Part shown: positions 24,293 to 37,100 of the stretch, piece by piece
Position numbering within the stretch: position 1 is the first letter of the stretch
Layout: each line of letters opens with the position of its first letter
Source: Lytechinus pictus
Taxonomy: Eukaryota; Echinodermata; Echinoidea; Temnopleuroida; Toxopneustidae
DNA: 64,000 nucleotides
NCBI RefSeq assembly: GCF_037042905.1
Contig: NC_087252.1
Location: forward strand, 30,381,994 to 30,445,993
Direction of reading: 5' to 3'
Notes under the pieces: model-generated
Database searches by the model: none
What the model saw: the letters and a program-made list of their open reading frames with translations, nothing else
What the model was told of the DNA's origin: nothing
Translations under genes and position numbers: made by a program

Positions 24293-25115
24293 GGGTGCGT
24301 TTATGCGCCACCTTTTTACCCTAGAGTCATGATTTGAATCACGATTACGTAGTCAAAAGTGAAAATAAACGTTTTTCAAATCACAAACATGAAACACGGA
24401 AAAAGGGGCGTTTGGGAAGACGTTTCTGTAGAATCACGAGCGAGAGTGGTCGTATCAGGCTGCGTTTATGCGACCTCAAGCCAGAATCACGATTTGAATT
24501 ATGATCTGAATCATGATTAAAAAAACAAACATGAATCACAATATACATAATCAGTGTTTAGACGACCTTCATTATAACGCTGTTTCTCCTTTGATTCGGG
24601 CCGATTAAGTGCGCATCACAGTGCGCAGACCCAAAAAGTATAGGTCAACTTTTCGCACGTGTCTCGGCTGTCGAAAAATCAATCTTTTGCTTCCAATATT
24701 CAGTCTTTTATACCTCATTTTGTTTACTTTTATTTATCTTGTCAGTTTATCGAAAATGGTGTTCGAAGTGATTTTTAGCGTAATCCAATTTAATATTGAC
24801 ATTGTAAACTCAACAACTGAGATCATTGTCTGTCCAGTTAGTTAATTTACTAGAACTTGCAGTTAAAGCCATGACCAAAAAAAAAGTGGACGATGCGATA
24901 ACCAACACAGAAATGCATGCGTAGCACATAATAGCACATGCCTTGAACTTGGCAAGAGTCAAACTGGAAGCAGCCCAACACATGCAGTGACATCATAGAA
25001 TCATGATTCAAATCACGATTGCGTTTAAACGACCATTTTCGCTCGTGATTCTACAGAAACGTCTTCCCAAACGCCCCTTTTCCGTGTTTCATGTATGTAA
25101 TTTGAAGACGTTTAT
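24293..25115. mobile_element. Foldback element with TGCGTTTATGCG and AATCACGA motifs
   Basis: 24370-24460 (GAAACACGGAAAAAGGGGCG, TTTGGGAAGACGTTTCTGTAG) is the reverse complement of 25035-25110. CAAATCACGATT and TGCGTTTA motifs recur near both arms. Confidence 0.6.
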
Positions 25116-25202
25116 AACTGGCTGAGAGCAAGTTTCTGCAGATTTCTGAACAAAAGTGCAACCCAGTACCCAAGCTTATTCCATTCATTACCACACAGTC
25201 CA

Positions 25203-25425
25203 CACTGCAAAAACTCCAGTGTTGATTTAACACCAGACCAGAATATATTTATGTCCACACTAAAGAAGTATTGGAATCAAACTTATGCTGTTTAATACAA
25301 ATTGGAGTTGTATAAACACCTTTCTGGTGTTAGACCAAAACCAAACTAGTGTTGTTTAACACTTTTTGGTGTGGACATATATAAATTCCGGGCTGGTGTT
25401 AAATCAACACCAGAGTTTTTGCAGT
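25203..25425. mobile_element. 223-bp foldback MITE (CACTGCAAAAACTC ends)
   Basis: Left CACTGCAAAAACTCCAGTGT, right CACCAGAGTTTTTGCAGTG. Inner arms (GATTTAACACCAG, TATGTCCACAC) also pair. Non-coding. Confidence 0.75.
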
Positions 25426-25429
25426 GCAT

Positions 25430-27187
25430 ATTTTTTCCCACGCAGCTTTCTCTCCGTGACACAATCTCCCTCTTCCTCTCACATAAGCTTCCTCCGTCTC
25501 TTCTTTTAAACGATTACTTAAAAAAATATTTGCACCTTATGATTTTATTATTTTAATGTACATGTATTAATTGTATTATTCTTATGAAAGATGTTATAAT
25601 GCATTAATATAGATAATTCAAATAAATATGTAATCATATGTGATGTTTAAAGGGGTACCGTTATAAGGTCCGCGGAATTTATAGCCAAATACCAGACATT
25701 TCCTGATATTTTGAATTTTAAAGAAAATAAAAAGAACGATTTCCATGACCCTTTTGAAAAAAAGTACACGAACTTACATTACCTCGAACTAATAAATTTA
25801 CCTTGTGGAAAATACCTGTGTGGCAATGAAATAAATGGGAAAATGGCGAAAGAGGTATTTAGAATCACAACACGGCCTAGATATTAAGCTTTGGAAAGTA
25901 CAGCCTGTCAAAGCCTTGTAATCTAGAGTCAATGGAAAGTTATACATATTCAGCATGTTCAGTGTTTATACAGTAGTTTCAGTCCATTATCTAGGTGTGC
26001 TGGTACACACCTGACTTTGAATTTGAATTCTTTCGATGACCATTCTCTTTATTTTAAGACCTTACTTATTTTTTCTTTAAATATTACAAAATATTGTTTA
26101 CAGAAAAAATAGAATTAAAAACGACATTTGTAATAAGATAACAGAATATCAAAATCAAATACGACGTAACGTGGGATGGAAAATGAAATTGTATTACCTT
26201 ACAACCAAACACTGCGATTATATACATCGCTCCATATTGTTCCCATTTTCGGATCTTTAGGGGCGAATTTTCTCCATACTCACAGTATTTGCATAATATG
26301 TTATATCATAACGGCACTCACTATTTTCAATTCCTTAAAAAAAAATCATGTTTTCTATAGCAAATATCCGCACAAAGGCATTCCTATTCAAGCTGTACAC
26401 TAGCGTGACTTTGGATACATTTTTTTTTTTCAGATTCATTTATTTCACACCTCTTTAAAATACAAAAATACATAAATACAAATAAAAATCTTATACGACA
26501 GAACAGATATTGACAAGTATAAAGTATAAGTAGTCATAAACAGATAGTAAAACACAGTAAATATAAACAATGATTTCCGCTGTACGGCGGATGTGGGGGA
26601 AAGACAGAAAGCCATTGGCCTATCGAGGTCTATCCCCCTGATTACCGTACAACAGGAAAAACAAAACAAACACAATGCAAGAAAGGGGATAACAGAGGAA
26701 TTAAAATCCTAACTAACGGGGGAGAGGGGGGGGGGGTGGCAGGCAAAGGAGGGGACACGCGTACATAGAAAAATCTGCTAAAATAAAATAACAAAACTAA
26801 TAAATTAATACTTTTCTCAGTTCAGAACAGGGCACCCTATACATGTACGTATACATGCATGCTGCTCAATCAACATGCATGTTGCTCTTTTTCATTTGCA
26901 TGGCGCCTACCCACCCATTAGAGTACCTAGCCTGGTTTTCGTGCAACCTTTTTTCGCGTAAATCACAATAAGAATTGACTTTTTTGGACAAAGTATCGCA
27001 TAGAGCCAAGTTTACTGAAAATAATCGTGGATATAGAGCGTTCACGCACGGCATAAAAAGAAATCTGAACATTAATTTTTTAATTGAGAATAAAAAAAAA
27101 AGGGGGGGGGATAGTCGCTTGTTAGCATTTATGGACATATTTTTTTCAAGAAATTTCGTGCCGTGTGTTTGAAAATGTATTGAATAA

Positions 27188-27223
<36 letters not shown>

Positions 27224-27923
27224 GCAGGGGATTTATCCTACATGCATTAGTGAACAGGTGGCGATCCAACTCCTGAAATCTACTTTTGAAGCTTTTTATT
27301 CTCTCTCTCTCTCTCTCTCTCTTTGATTGCGATTTTCGATGTGTGTGAACTGTACAAATATAATGAAGTTTAGATCCCGGTAGAAATTTCAATTTCCACT
27401 GTCAATGAACGCCCCTAATACCTCACCAGGACTCGATTCCGTCCGGTATTAGTGGAGTGAGACCCGTATGAAGTCCTTGTCCTCGTTGCTTTTGACCTCC
27501 GAATACAACCTACAATTGTTTTCCTACCAGGCAATAGTAAATATCCCTTCAAGCCAACCAACCGATACAAACTTTGGGTTCTCATCCGATCTGGCCTCAA
27601 CCAGAGTTCGAAAGTAATCGAAAGCAGATTTAACTAATACACCAAGTTCAATGTATCCTTTCCTGCCAACAGAGATTTATTTTGGCACCTCAACAAGGCT
27701 ACTATCTATATGATATTCACCATACAAGTGGTGTGGAAGTGTAGTATCTATCAAAATATATTACGAGAAATTTCGTTCATTTGGTTTTATAGTCCATAAT
27801 GTTGATTTTATATTAAATATACATTTTGTTGGTACATCGATTAGCTTCTTCCATTAACCTGGCAAAACGAAAAGCTGTAATCGTCTCTGGTTTTATTCGT
27901 GATCGACGTCTTCTGAAAATCGG
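25430..27923. other. Intergenic region before the FZ gene
   Basis: I see no gene. It holds a possible LINE/SINE 3' fragment at about 26425-26660, (GT)n at 27189-27220 and (CT)n at 27299-27322. No TATA box or CpG-type promoter can be assigned to the start at 27944. Confidence 0.5.
27189..27220. repeat. (GT)n microsatellite
   Basis: About 16 GT units; a (CT)n run of about 12 units follows at 27299-27322. Confidence 0.9.
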
Positions 27924-27941
27924 ATGCATAGCAGAACGTAA
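27924..27941 (+). promoter_or_regulatory. Five-codon upstream ORF before the FZ gene start
   Basis: ATG CAT AGC AGA ACG TAA ends two bases before the main ATG at 27944. If it lies in the 5' leader it could reduce initiation or require reinitiation at the main start. No promoter or transcription start is identifiable, so inclusion in the mRNA is inferred. Confidence 0.35.
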
Positions 27942-27943
27942 GG

Positions 27944-28001
27944 ATGACAAAGCATAATAAAGTCAGCGCTTGTATTGTATCATGTTTAATTTGGGCATCT
28001 G
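27944..28001 (+). CDS. FZ gene exon 1: start codon and signal peptide
   Basis: ATG opens a 19-codon segment with a basic start (MTKHNK) and a hydrophobic core (ACIVSCLIWAS), then a GTAAGT donor at 28002 in phase 1. Joined to exon 2 it reads ..WAS-GGPYPSDRELC, a normal signal peptide with small residues at the likely cleavage site. A five-codon uORF sits just upstream (27924-27941). The exon is too short to be found by ORF length; I accept it because of the signal peptide, the strong donor and the matching phase. Confidence 0.75.
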
Positions 28002-31000
28002 GTAAGTATTATTAAAACATTTTGCTTTATTTTATTGTATGTTATTTACCATTTCTTTATTTCATTCATTCATTCCCTTTTTTGTTGGGGGCGGATGGGT
28101 CATGCAGTTTCAATCTCATTATTTCAATACATATATCATCTAAACAACAAGAATAATATACAAATATTGCCTACCTAGAGTTTGAATTGAACATTTCATT
28201 TCCTCGACGGAGTTGTGTTTTTCCCGAAGGATTATATTTTAACCGAAGCGCGCAGCCGAGGGTAAATATTGTCCAGAGGGAAAAAAATAGAGTTTCGGAG
28301 GGCATTTGAAATGTTATTTATTAAAACGACAAACCAGGCAATAACTGTTATATACAGTGCGTCCCACAAAAAACGAAACCGAGATTTATCGATGATGTAT
28401 CATAACTTAATCACAAATAAAATAAACAATTGACCTACCATTGTAAAGCTTAGAATCTCCTCTTTCATCTGAAATTACTTAGATTATTTCTCATTCGCGC
28501 ATGAGTGAGCAAAAACAATTTGAAGAGGGGATACCAAAAATTCACTTGGCGGGCTGTATCTGGGTTTCAAAAGGAAAACCACAGTTTTAAAAAGGTCAAT
28601 ATCTGCTCTTTAATTTGATACCTCAATTACAGAAAATGGTCAAGAAATAACAAAGTTCTGTTTATTTGAAATAAGGCTCGAATTTCAATAATTTCATAAA
28701 ATGAAGAGGTTTTACAGGCTAGCGTTCAAACTCACACGACACTCCGTTTTGTTGACGATCAGCCATGCATTAAGTCTTTTGTTAACCGTGCGATAGCTTC
28801 TGTGGGAAGCCGGTGAAAACACGTTTATTTAATGAAATTATGGAAATACAAGCATTGTTTCGAGGGAACATAACTTTTTTTACTTCTTGACCATTTTCTG
28901 TGATTAAGGTATCAAATAAAAGAGCAGATATTGAACTTTTTAGGTATGTGATTTTCTTTTTGAAATTCAGATACCCCCCGCCAAATGAGTTTTTGGTATC
29001 CTTTCTTCAAATTATTTTTGCTCACTCATGCGTAAATGAGAAATAATATAAGTAATATCAGATGAAAGAGAAGATTCTAAGCTTTACATTGGTAGGTCAT
29101 TTGTCCATTGTATTTATGATTAAGTTATGATAAATCATCGCTAAATCTCGGTTTTGTTTTTTGTGGGAAGCACTGTATATATACTGTCATGGGCATAGTA
29201 CCATCTTTGCCAAACACTGCTAAATAATGTATTCAGACAAATGTAAAAAAACCTACGCCTTTATAATTTCACTATGAAATGCCAACGCGTGTGAAATAAA
29301 TCATCAACTTCTTGTTGGCAGATGGTATTCCTGTTTCGGAAATAATGCCTTAAGACAGTTCCGTAAATCGCAGTTTAATTGGTCGTGGGGTCTCATTGAT
29401 CTTATTTAATTTGCTGGTGATTACTTTTCAATTGAAATGATCTGGCACGCAATCTAAAAAAATAAATCAATATTCGTATTTTGTGTGGTTAGTTGTATTA
29501 TATCTCGTTATAACCGTAGATCCTTTTTGATTAGTAGAAATTATATTCACCGGTAACTTGTACAACCTGAACGTCCTCTATTATAAGGTTATAATAAATA
29601 CTTTTGTCAAAAAGCAGCTCATGCAATTATTTTTAATAATAATTTAGAAACAAATTTTAGTCGTTAAAGATCCTACCATTAATGGAAAAAGGTCTGATGG
29701 CAATTTTTTGTAAATACCTGAATTAAATTCTGGTCTTGGTAAGTAAATTATGTTATAAGTTTCATGATAATGATAAGAGTCATATAAAAGCAATAGTAGT
29801 GATGATGATGGCAACAATAATAATGAGAATAATAATAATAATAATGTCAATAATAAGTATAACAATATTTGAATGCTAATAATTATGATAAGTATTCTGG
29901 ATGACTCAAATTTTGCAAATGTTTTGTTGTATTTGCTTCATACCTGTGTAACTTTTTTGTTTCTTTGTTTGATTTTGTTCATGCATGTCTAATGTATATT
30001 ACACCAGTGGAAAACACATTTCTTTGTAATAATGTTTGCGAAGACAAAATAAATATATTGTATCTTGTATAAAAAAAATGATTTACCTCATTTCAATATT
30101 GTCGAATATTTTAGTCATCAAATTGGCCAAGACTTGATAATTGGCTTTAACATACCTAAAATAACAATTAACTGGGTTTGTTAAAAAGGGGGACAACACG
30201 AAGATATTTGGATGATCCACTCAGTTAGATGTGAAAAATTGCTTTGTGAGATGAGCCGCAGCAACCGCAGCTTGTCTGCCATGGCTTCATTGGCCCGTAT
30301 TCTGAAGTCAGGTTTAACTTAGACTCAGGTTTAAAGTTGTGGTTTAAGTATGGACAGCCAATTGTTACATAAATCACTAACAGTAGATATATCATACTTC
30401 AGCTCATTTGGCTCTCAAATCATTCATAATTGTCTAGGAAATATGAAAAGATTATTGTCTTCACCATCGATGAATCAGGAAAGAGCACAGTAAACATAAG
30501 AAACATACAACTTAATACAAATTTTGATACTTTTGGCTTCCCATACTTAAACCACAATTTTAAACCTGAGCTTAAATTAAACCCGACTTCAGAATACGGG
30601 CCATTGTGTTCTAATCATCTTTTTCCTATGCTATCGATGTGCAGTTCATATGACTTTGAGATTAGCTTATATTTTAGGAGATCTCTTTCTTAGACTGTAA
30701 ATATTGAAAGGAGAAGTATTGAATTTGAAATATACCACTTAAATGACACTGTAGCCCTCGGTACTTCAAAACTTCAGTGATGATGGGGAAAAAGTACATG
30801 ATTGACACGTTTACAATAAAATAATGCATATATTGAAGCTCTCCACTCCCAAAAGTGCATTTACATTGAAAGCGTTACTCAGGCATTCAACGTTTATGTA
30901 AACACAAATACTGTTTGTCTTGGCAATCAAACCATTGTAATGTTTGACCCCTTTACATTTTCACTAATCCTACCCTGACAAAGTTTCAAAACCAGGTATC

Positions 31001-31054
31001 AACGACCCTCTTTCGGTTGTATATTCTTCCCCTTTCAGGTCATCGGAACTCGCC

Positions 31055-31103
<49 letters not shown>

Positions 31104-34100
31104 TATATATATATTGTGAAAGAAATTGATGAAGAGAACAATGGTAGGCGTAGTATAAATCAAGGTTCCCCAGAGCTATCTACCCTTTGGAAAAATTGGT
31201 GATGCCGAAAAAATGTCTCTGCCGGCTGAGGCATGGAGGCTTGTCATTGTTCAAAACCCACCTAAACCCGACAAAGGAAATTATAATTGGTATCGTGTCG
31301 AAAATCTGTCTATCTGACAGTCAACCGGATCGGGGTCGCCCTAGCCACTAACCCGTTTCTGTGGTCTGGTGGTTAAGGCACCTGCGTTCAAAGCTGGGGG
31401 CCCGGGTTCGATTCCCGGCAGAGACATTTTTTCGGCATCCCCAATTTTTCCAAAGGGTAGATAGCTCTGGGGAACCTTGATTTAAGCTACGCCTGCCTTT
31501 GTTCTCTTTATCCATTTCTTTCACAAAATATTTAAATAAAAGAGTTGCCAAAGCTGATGTACATGTATAATTTAACATATACACTGTATATATATATATT
31601 TATATATATGGTAGTTATCTGAACATACATTTAAGTGTGACCATTGCAACCTACTAAGAACACATTTTTATAATTGTGACCAAGGAAACAAATTTCGATG
31701 CATGTATAAAAATAAATATTATTTTTTTATACGCTATTGATATAGATCAGAACTTCAGTGAGAATTAAGTACCTATTTTTTATGGAAATCATCATGATAA
31801 ATCCTCCTTACAATAACCCCTTTCGACCCCTTACTTGCATTTACGATTTATAAGTAGACATAAGTTTTTTTTTGTTTTTTTTACGAAATGCTTTTTTGTT
31901 TTTATTTATCTGCTTATATTCCTATTTGTTTTGTATTATTTTGTACTTCTTGTTTTGAACAAAATATTGGCGAATGCCAGTGACGTTCTAATAAATTCAA
32001 TTCAATTCAATAACTTTCTTGAAAAGAAAGTACCACCATTTTGGAAATACAAGACAGGAACCTGACGTCAAATTTATTGAATGTCTTCGTTCCAGTTTAT
32101 CACACTTACTGGTATATATGGACATGCACAATAAATAATGTCATGTGAACATTTGTTCTACACACATATACATTTATGTATGCCTGTGTGTATAAACATG
32201 CATTCATACCTGCAAACCGGTAGTCTTGATAAATTCATTTTTGAAATTTTTGAACTCCTAAATCCATTTTTTGTTTAATATATTATTTTTTGGGCTGGGC
32301 TCTCAATGAAAACAGTAGTTAGTTTCCTGACGGGGTTACCCTTGATAAATAAAACCGTGTAAATAATAATGATAATTGCTTTGATTCAATTTTTTTATTT
32401 AAAAAACCCTCTAAGTTGTATTCTTAAAATAGATTCCGAACCCCAAATTGTCCTAAACGTTATAATAAATTACACATTTTAAGTTTGTAATATTAAGTTC
32501 CTTGTATAATTATGTGACTCTGAATGTACATGTTTAATATATTTGTTCTCATTTATTTTTATTAGTTTTGCAATATTTATTATGTTTATTCTAGATGTTT
32601 GATCAACGTGTTAAAGGCCTTTTGCTTTTGCTCGTAGGTCTTTCATTCTCATGAATGAGATAAATATATATTTTTTTTTAATTAGAACGTCAATAAAGTG
32701 AATTGAATTATATTTCAGAAATGAAATTTCGAATGTCATTTATAAAGGTTGAGAAATGTTTTAGAAATAACCCCCCCCAAAAAAAAAAAAAAAATCAGAG
32801 TGCCCACGTATAAATGCATAATGTTTGTGTCTTACATATCCAGTTTTATTTCAGGTATTCATAGTGACTTCTGCAGGGGGTCCCTACCCGTCGGATCGGG
32901 AGCTCTGCCAGCAAAGCGAGGTGGATGCATGCAGGAGACTCGGCTTCCGCAACATCTCCTTGAGTGACATATTCGGTTTGTTTGTCCCTCAGAGCGGGAT
33001 CGCGGATGCAGTAGATCACCTGATGCCTCTAGTTGATACCGGGTGCTCCCGGGACCTTCTTGCTCTGATCTGCGGTGCCTACCACCCACCGTGTGACCAT
33101 GAGAATGGGGAGAGGATGCCGCCGTGCAGGGACACCTGCAGGAAGATCATCAACCAGAAGTGCAAGGGACAGATGAAGCGTTTGGGATTCAGGTCAGAGG
33201 AAGTCTTGCAATGCAGAAACTACCCTTCCAAAAGACAGGAGAGGCGATGTCTGAACGGTAGGTATAGGTCAATTATGTTCATAAAGCCATCCTTTATTTC
33301 GCTCTGTATCCGTCTCTCTCTCTCTCTCTCTCTTTAAAACTGAGAGCATTCTCAATTCTACATTCGCTCACTGTACAATTAGTCGGGTTTTTAGTCGTGC
33401 AAAGCCCGGGATAATGCCGTACAAATACCATGCGGAGGTCGTAAGATGTTCTTACGATGTATTTAATGGCTATGATCCCATGATAAAGAAAAAAACAAAT
33501 TGACAGATAAGCTCAAGATATCGCTGCACATACACTTTATCGTCGATTATAGCTGTTATAATATATTTGTACGATTTGAACTTTTGTTTTTGTTTTTAGA
33601 TCTCAGCAATTACCGAGAGCAAGAAAGTACCACCACCACCATGACCACCACCAGTCCTACAACACCCACCACTACTATTAGCATGAAAAATGTTACATCT
33701 AATATTACGATGCCAAACAATACCTCCCATATCACCAATACTACCACCCCAGCCACTAACACAACCACCATTGCCGTCAGACCCACGTCGGATGAGTCCC
33801 GTGTTCCTTCTGTTATTTTCACCCTGGAGCGATCTGCATCGAACGACGGCTGGGTGCTGATCAGGGAACCTAAACCAAGCCTGATTCCCGAAGTCGACGG
33901 CTTCGAGGTCGTGTACTACAACGACCACGGTGATGACGGCGGTGTGAGGACGGTTTATGGTCAAGACCAGATACAACTTCATTTGAACTCTGATGATGCG
34001 TACACTGTCTTGATCCGAGCCTTCAATGAAACTGACACAGGTGCTTATCAGGATGCCCGCATGGAACCCTACATTCACCGTAAGAATCAATACCAATTTT

Positions 34101-37100
34101 CCTAACGCTATACTATACATACCATTAGAAATTATGCTGAATATGTATCTTTTATACCTTTATCAATTACCATATTAATTGTAGTTTTCTTGTGTGCCTC
34201 TGAATAGAATATTTCTAGATAGACGGCGCTGCTTACCTGCCTATCTCCAGGATCTTATTACATTCGTAGCTGCTTCAAATAGTGGACATTCGATGTCACA
34301 TCGTGACTCAAACCCAAACTGGCTTTCAATCAAAATCACAAATGTTTGTTCATACATGTCAACCATTTTGATTTTCAAAATAAACCATTTGGATTTCAAA
34401 TAAAGATTGAAGATATTCCTACCACGGGGATAAGGTGGTAATACATGTACATGAGTATCAATAAATTGGAATCCGTTGGACTGGGGTGAAAAGAAAATCC
34501 GATGGGCTTGTTGCTATTCACACCCGTTTTGAATTTATTTCAAATCTTTGAGAGTTACAGTGTGGTTGTTTTAATACAAATTGCATACATTTTTATATTT
34601 CATACTTGAGCTGTAACATCCAAAGACGAAACTAGTTCAAATACTAAGATCCTGCATAAAAAAGATATATTTCCTTTCCATCCTATTCGTTTCTATCTCA
34701 ATGTTTTATATATATACATGTATATCATCAGGGATTTGTAAATCATTGAATACGATGAACAAACTCTTTATCTCAATGCATATATAATATGAAAGATTGC
34801 TCGCATTCTTTTTTTTTATATCTATGAAATTTTCCTTTAGGCATTAGATATAGTACCCATTTTAATATCTTACGTTCGACATTTTCGTTAACAGTAATCA
34901 AATGCGTCGGTCATTAACACAGTAAGACAATTTTTGTTTTGCCTTCTCATAGTGACCTACATATTTTCTCGACTCAGTGAAAATGAAGCCCAAACCAATA
35001 ATAAGTCCAAGGAACGTTTAGAGGATTTCTTGACATACAGAGGGCGATGTCGTCATCATAAATACAGAATTATTTGACATGGTTCGGCCAACCCGGTTTA
35101 TGTGCCATGTTACCAACAAGGCATACGATGCTTTGTTAGGCAAACCCCAAACGAACTGATTTGCACCATGATGGTAGCCTATTAAAACTGGGTTGGCCGA
35201 CCTCTCTCTGTCAATGTCTCTGCATGAATATAATCAAGCATGTGTTTTGGGTTTCATCATAATACAAGTGCCCACGAGTCGGTCAGTTTCTCACTTGATG
35301 GTCTGACTTACATTAAAGAAGTGGTAGATTATGTAAAAACATATTCTGGTAGCCTTCATTGGAACATACCACGGTGCTTCGTATAACTCTTGTTCAAACA
35401 ATATACATCCCAATGTCCACAGTGGATTATGTTGCTTGGTTGTATTGTTACACATTAAGACGAAAACTAAAAACTACGCTAATGGAAAAGACGCGGAAAT
35501 CAATCAAGGGTATCTGTCTCTAACAACGGAATTCTAGTGATTTACGTAGCCATACGCAGAGTACTTCGCTTTTCTTGTCTCGAGTATTACGCTTACTCCG
35601 TTACGATAAATCAACCGAGACTGTAAACTAGGCTAATAGTATTAGGTACGGACATCTTTTCAGGTTATCTGTCTCTAATAGCGGAATTCCGAGCACCAGA
35701 AAAACGATTTTTGCCTTGAATTTATTTCATGGTGTGTTTAATTTTGTTTTGTTTTCTCTCTGTAGTAAATGTATTCATGTACAAAGGTGCATATAGTGAA
35801 TATTGTGCCTGGGGCAAGTGCAAGTTTAAGCAGCTTGGAAGCATTTGATACAAGAACAGTCTGCCCCAATAATGACTACCCATTTCGGACCCCGAGGAAA
35901 AACAAAACATAATATTATTATTAAAGGCACCAAATAGAGGATCCATCCGTTTTGTTTAAGTATTGTTATTACAGCTTTTAATTGTTTACTTTGTGTTATT
36001 TTCATTAAGTACATAACTCAAAACCGATTCAAACCCATTATCAAGAGATGTGACAAAAGAAAATCGTCTCCGGAACGGTTGCTAATATTTTACCAACTTT
36101 CATGTATTTTTTAAAGCTAGTGTGGTAACTCGACCGATTAAAGTTCTCAATGGCATTTTATATTCTTACCTATTCTTATCTTATCTTCTTTACATTTTTT
36201 TTCTGAAAGTGGCGTGCCAAAACCCCGTGCCCTCCCTCCACTGATTAACAGTTGAAAGCGCGAGGACCACGCAGGGATTGTTTGAAATATAAACACGCAG
36301 ATGATCCTATTATTATTCTATCATTGACGTTTAACAACAAAAAAAGTAACGATTGAAATCACAGCCCGTATACCTGCTAAACAGATCAACTGATGACGTC
36401 ACATTGCGAGAGTAGAAACATCCCGACCTTTTGATTTCAGGTACACTTTTTTAAATTAAACCCGTGCACCATTGTATTTGTGTAAAGAAGATATCGTGTT
36501 TTATCAACTAAAATGCATTACAGAATGCAGATAGAAGGGGAGGGTAGGCTGGGGTTTAGGGGAGGGAGGCCGCGCTTGCTGGGCTTGGATGGGATGTGTG
36601 GGGGGGGGGGGCGATTGTGGTGGGAGGGTGTATGTTACTTTAATACTCATTCAGTTTCATTTCATTCCTTGCGTCGCTATAAATTAATGTTTGTTATATC
36701 TGTAATTTTTTCTTCAGACTAAGTACATAATTTATATAAAGTTCGTTCTAGATGATTTGAATGTTATATTGTGTATTTTTTGTACAATTTTGGTATTATG
36801 AATATTTGACTTTGTAATCAGTGTTTTTCTTGATGTACTATTACTTGTGTGATATTCAACTGAATGATTTTAATAAATAATATTACTAAAATATTCATGG
36901 AATGGGGCAGTCTATGGTTACATTGCTTTGCCCTTAAAGGCGAATGAAACTCTTGGAGCAAGTTAGCTTTTGTGAAAGCAGAAAAATCAAAGAATAAGAT
37001 CAACAAAAGTTTGAGTAAAATAGGACTAGCAATAGAAGAGTTATGAGCATTTGAATGTCGAGATCACTAATGCTATGGAGATCCTCCCATTGGCAATGCG

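Noticed and set aside
26410-26700. Possible LINE 3' end on the minus strand
   Set aside because: The block resembles retroelement 3' sequence, but I could find no reverse transcriptase or endonuclease motif, so I only mention it in the intergenic entry.
32749-32967. Open frame across the start of FZ exon 2 using the acceptor near 32854
   Set aside because: It puts the FZ domain out of frame. The AG at 32875-32876 joins the signal exon in phase and gives the ten-cysteine module.
33596-34120. Minus-strand 174-residue open frame opposite FZ exon 3
   Set aside because: Shadow of a Thr/Asn-rich exon; the plus strand has splice sites and an FN3-like domain.
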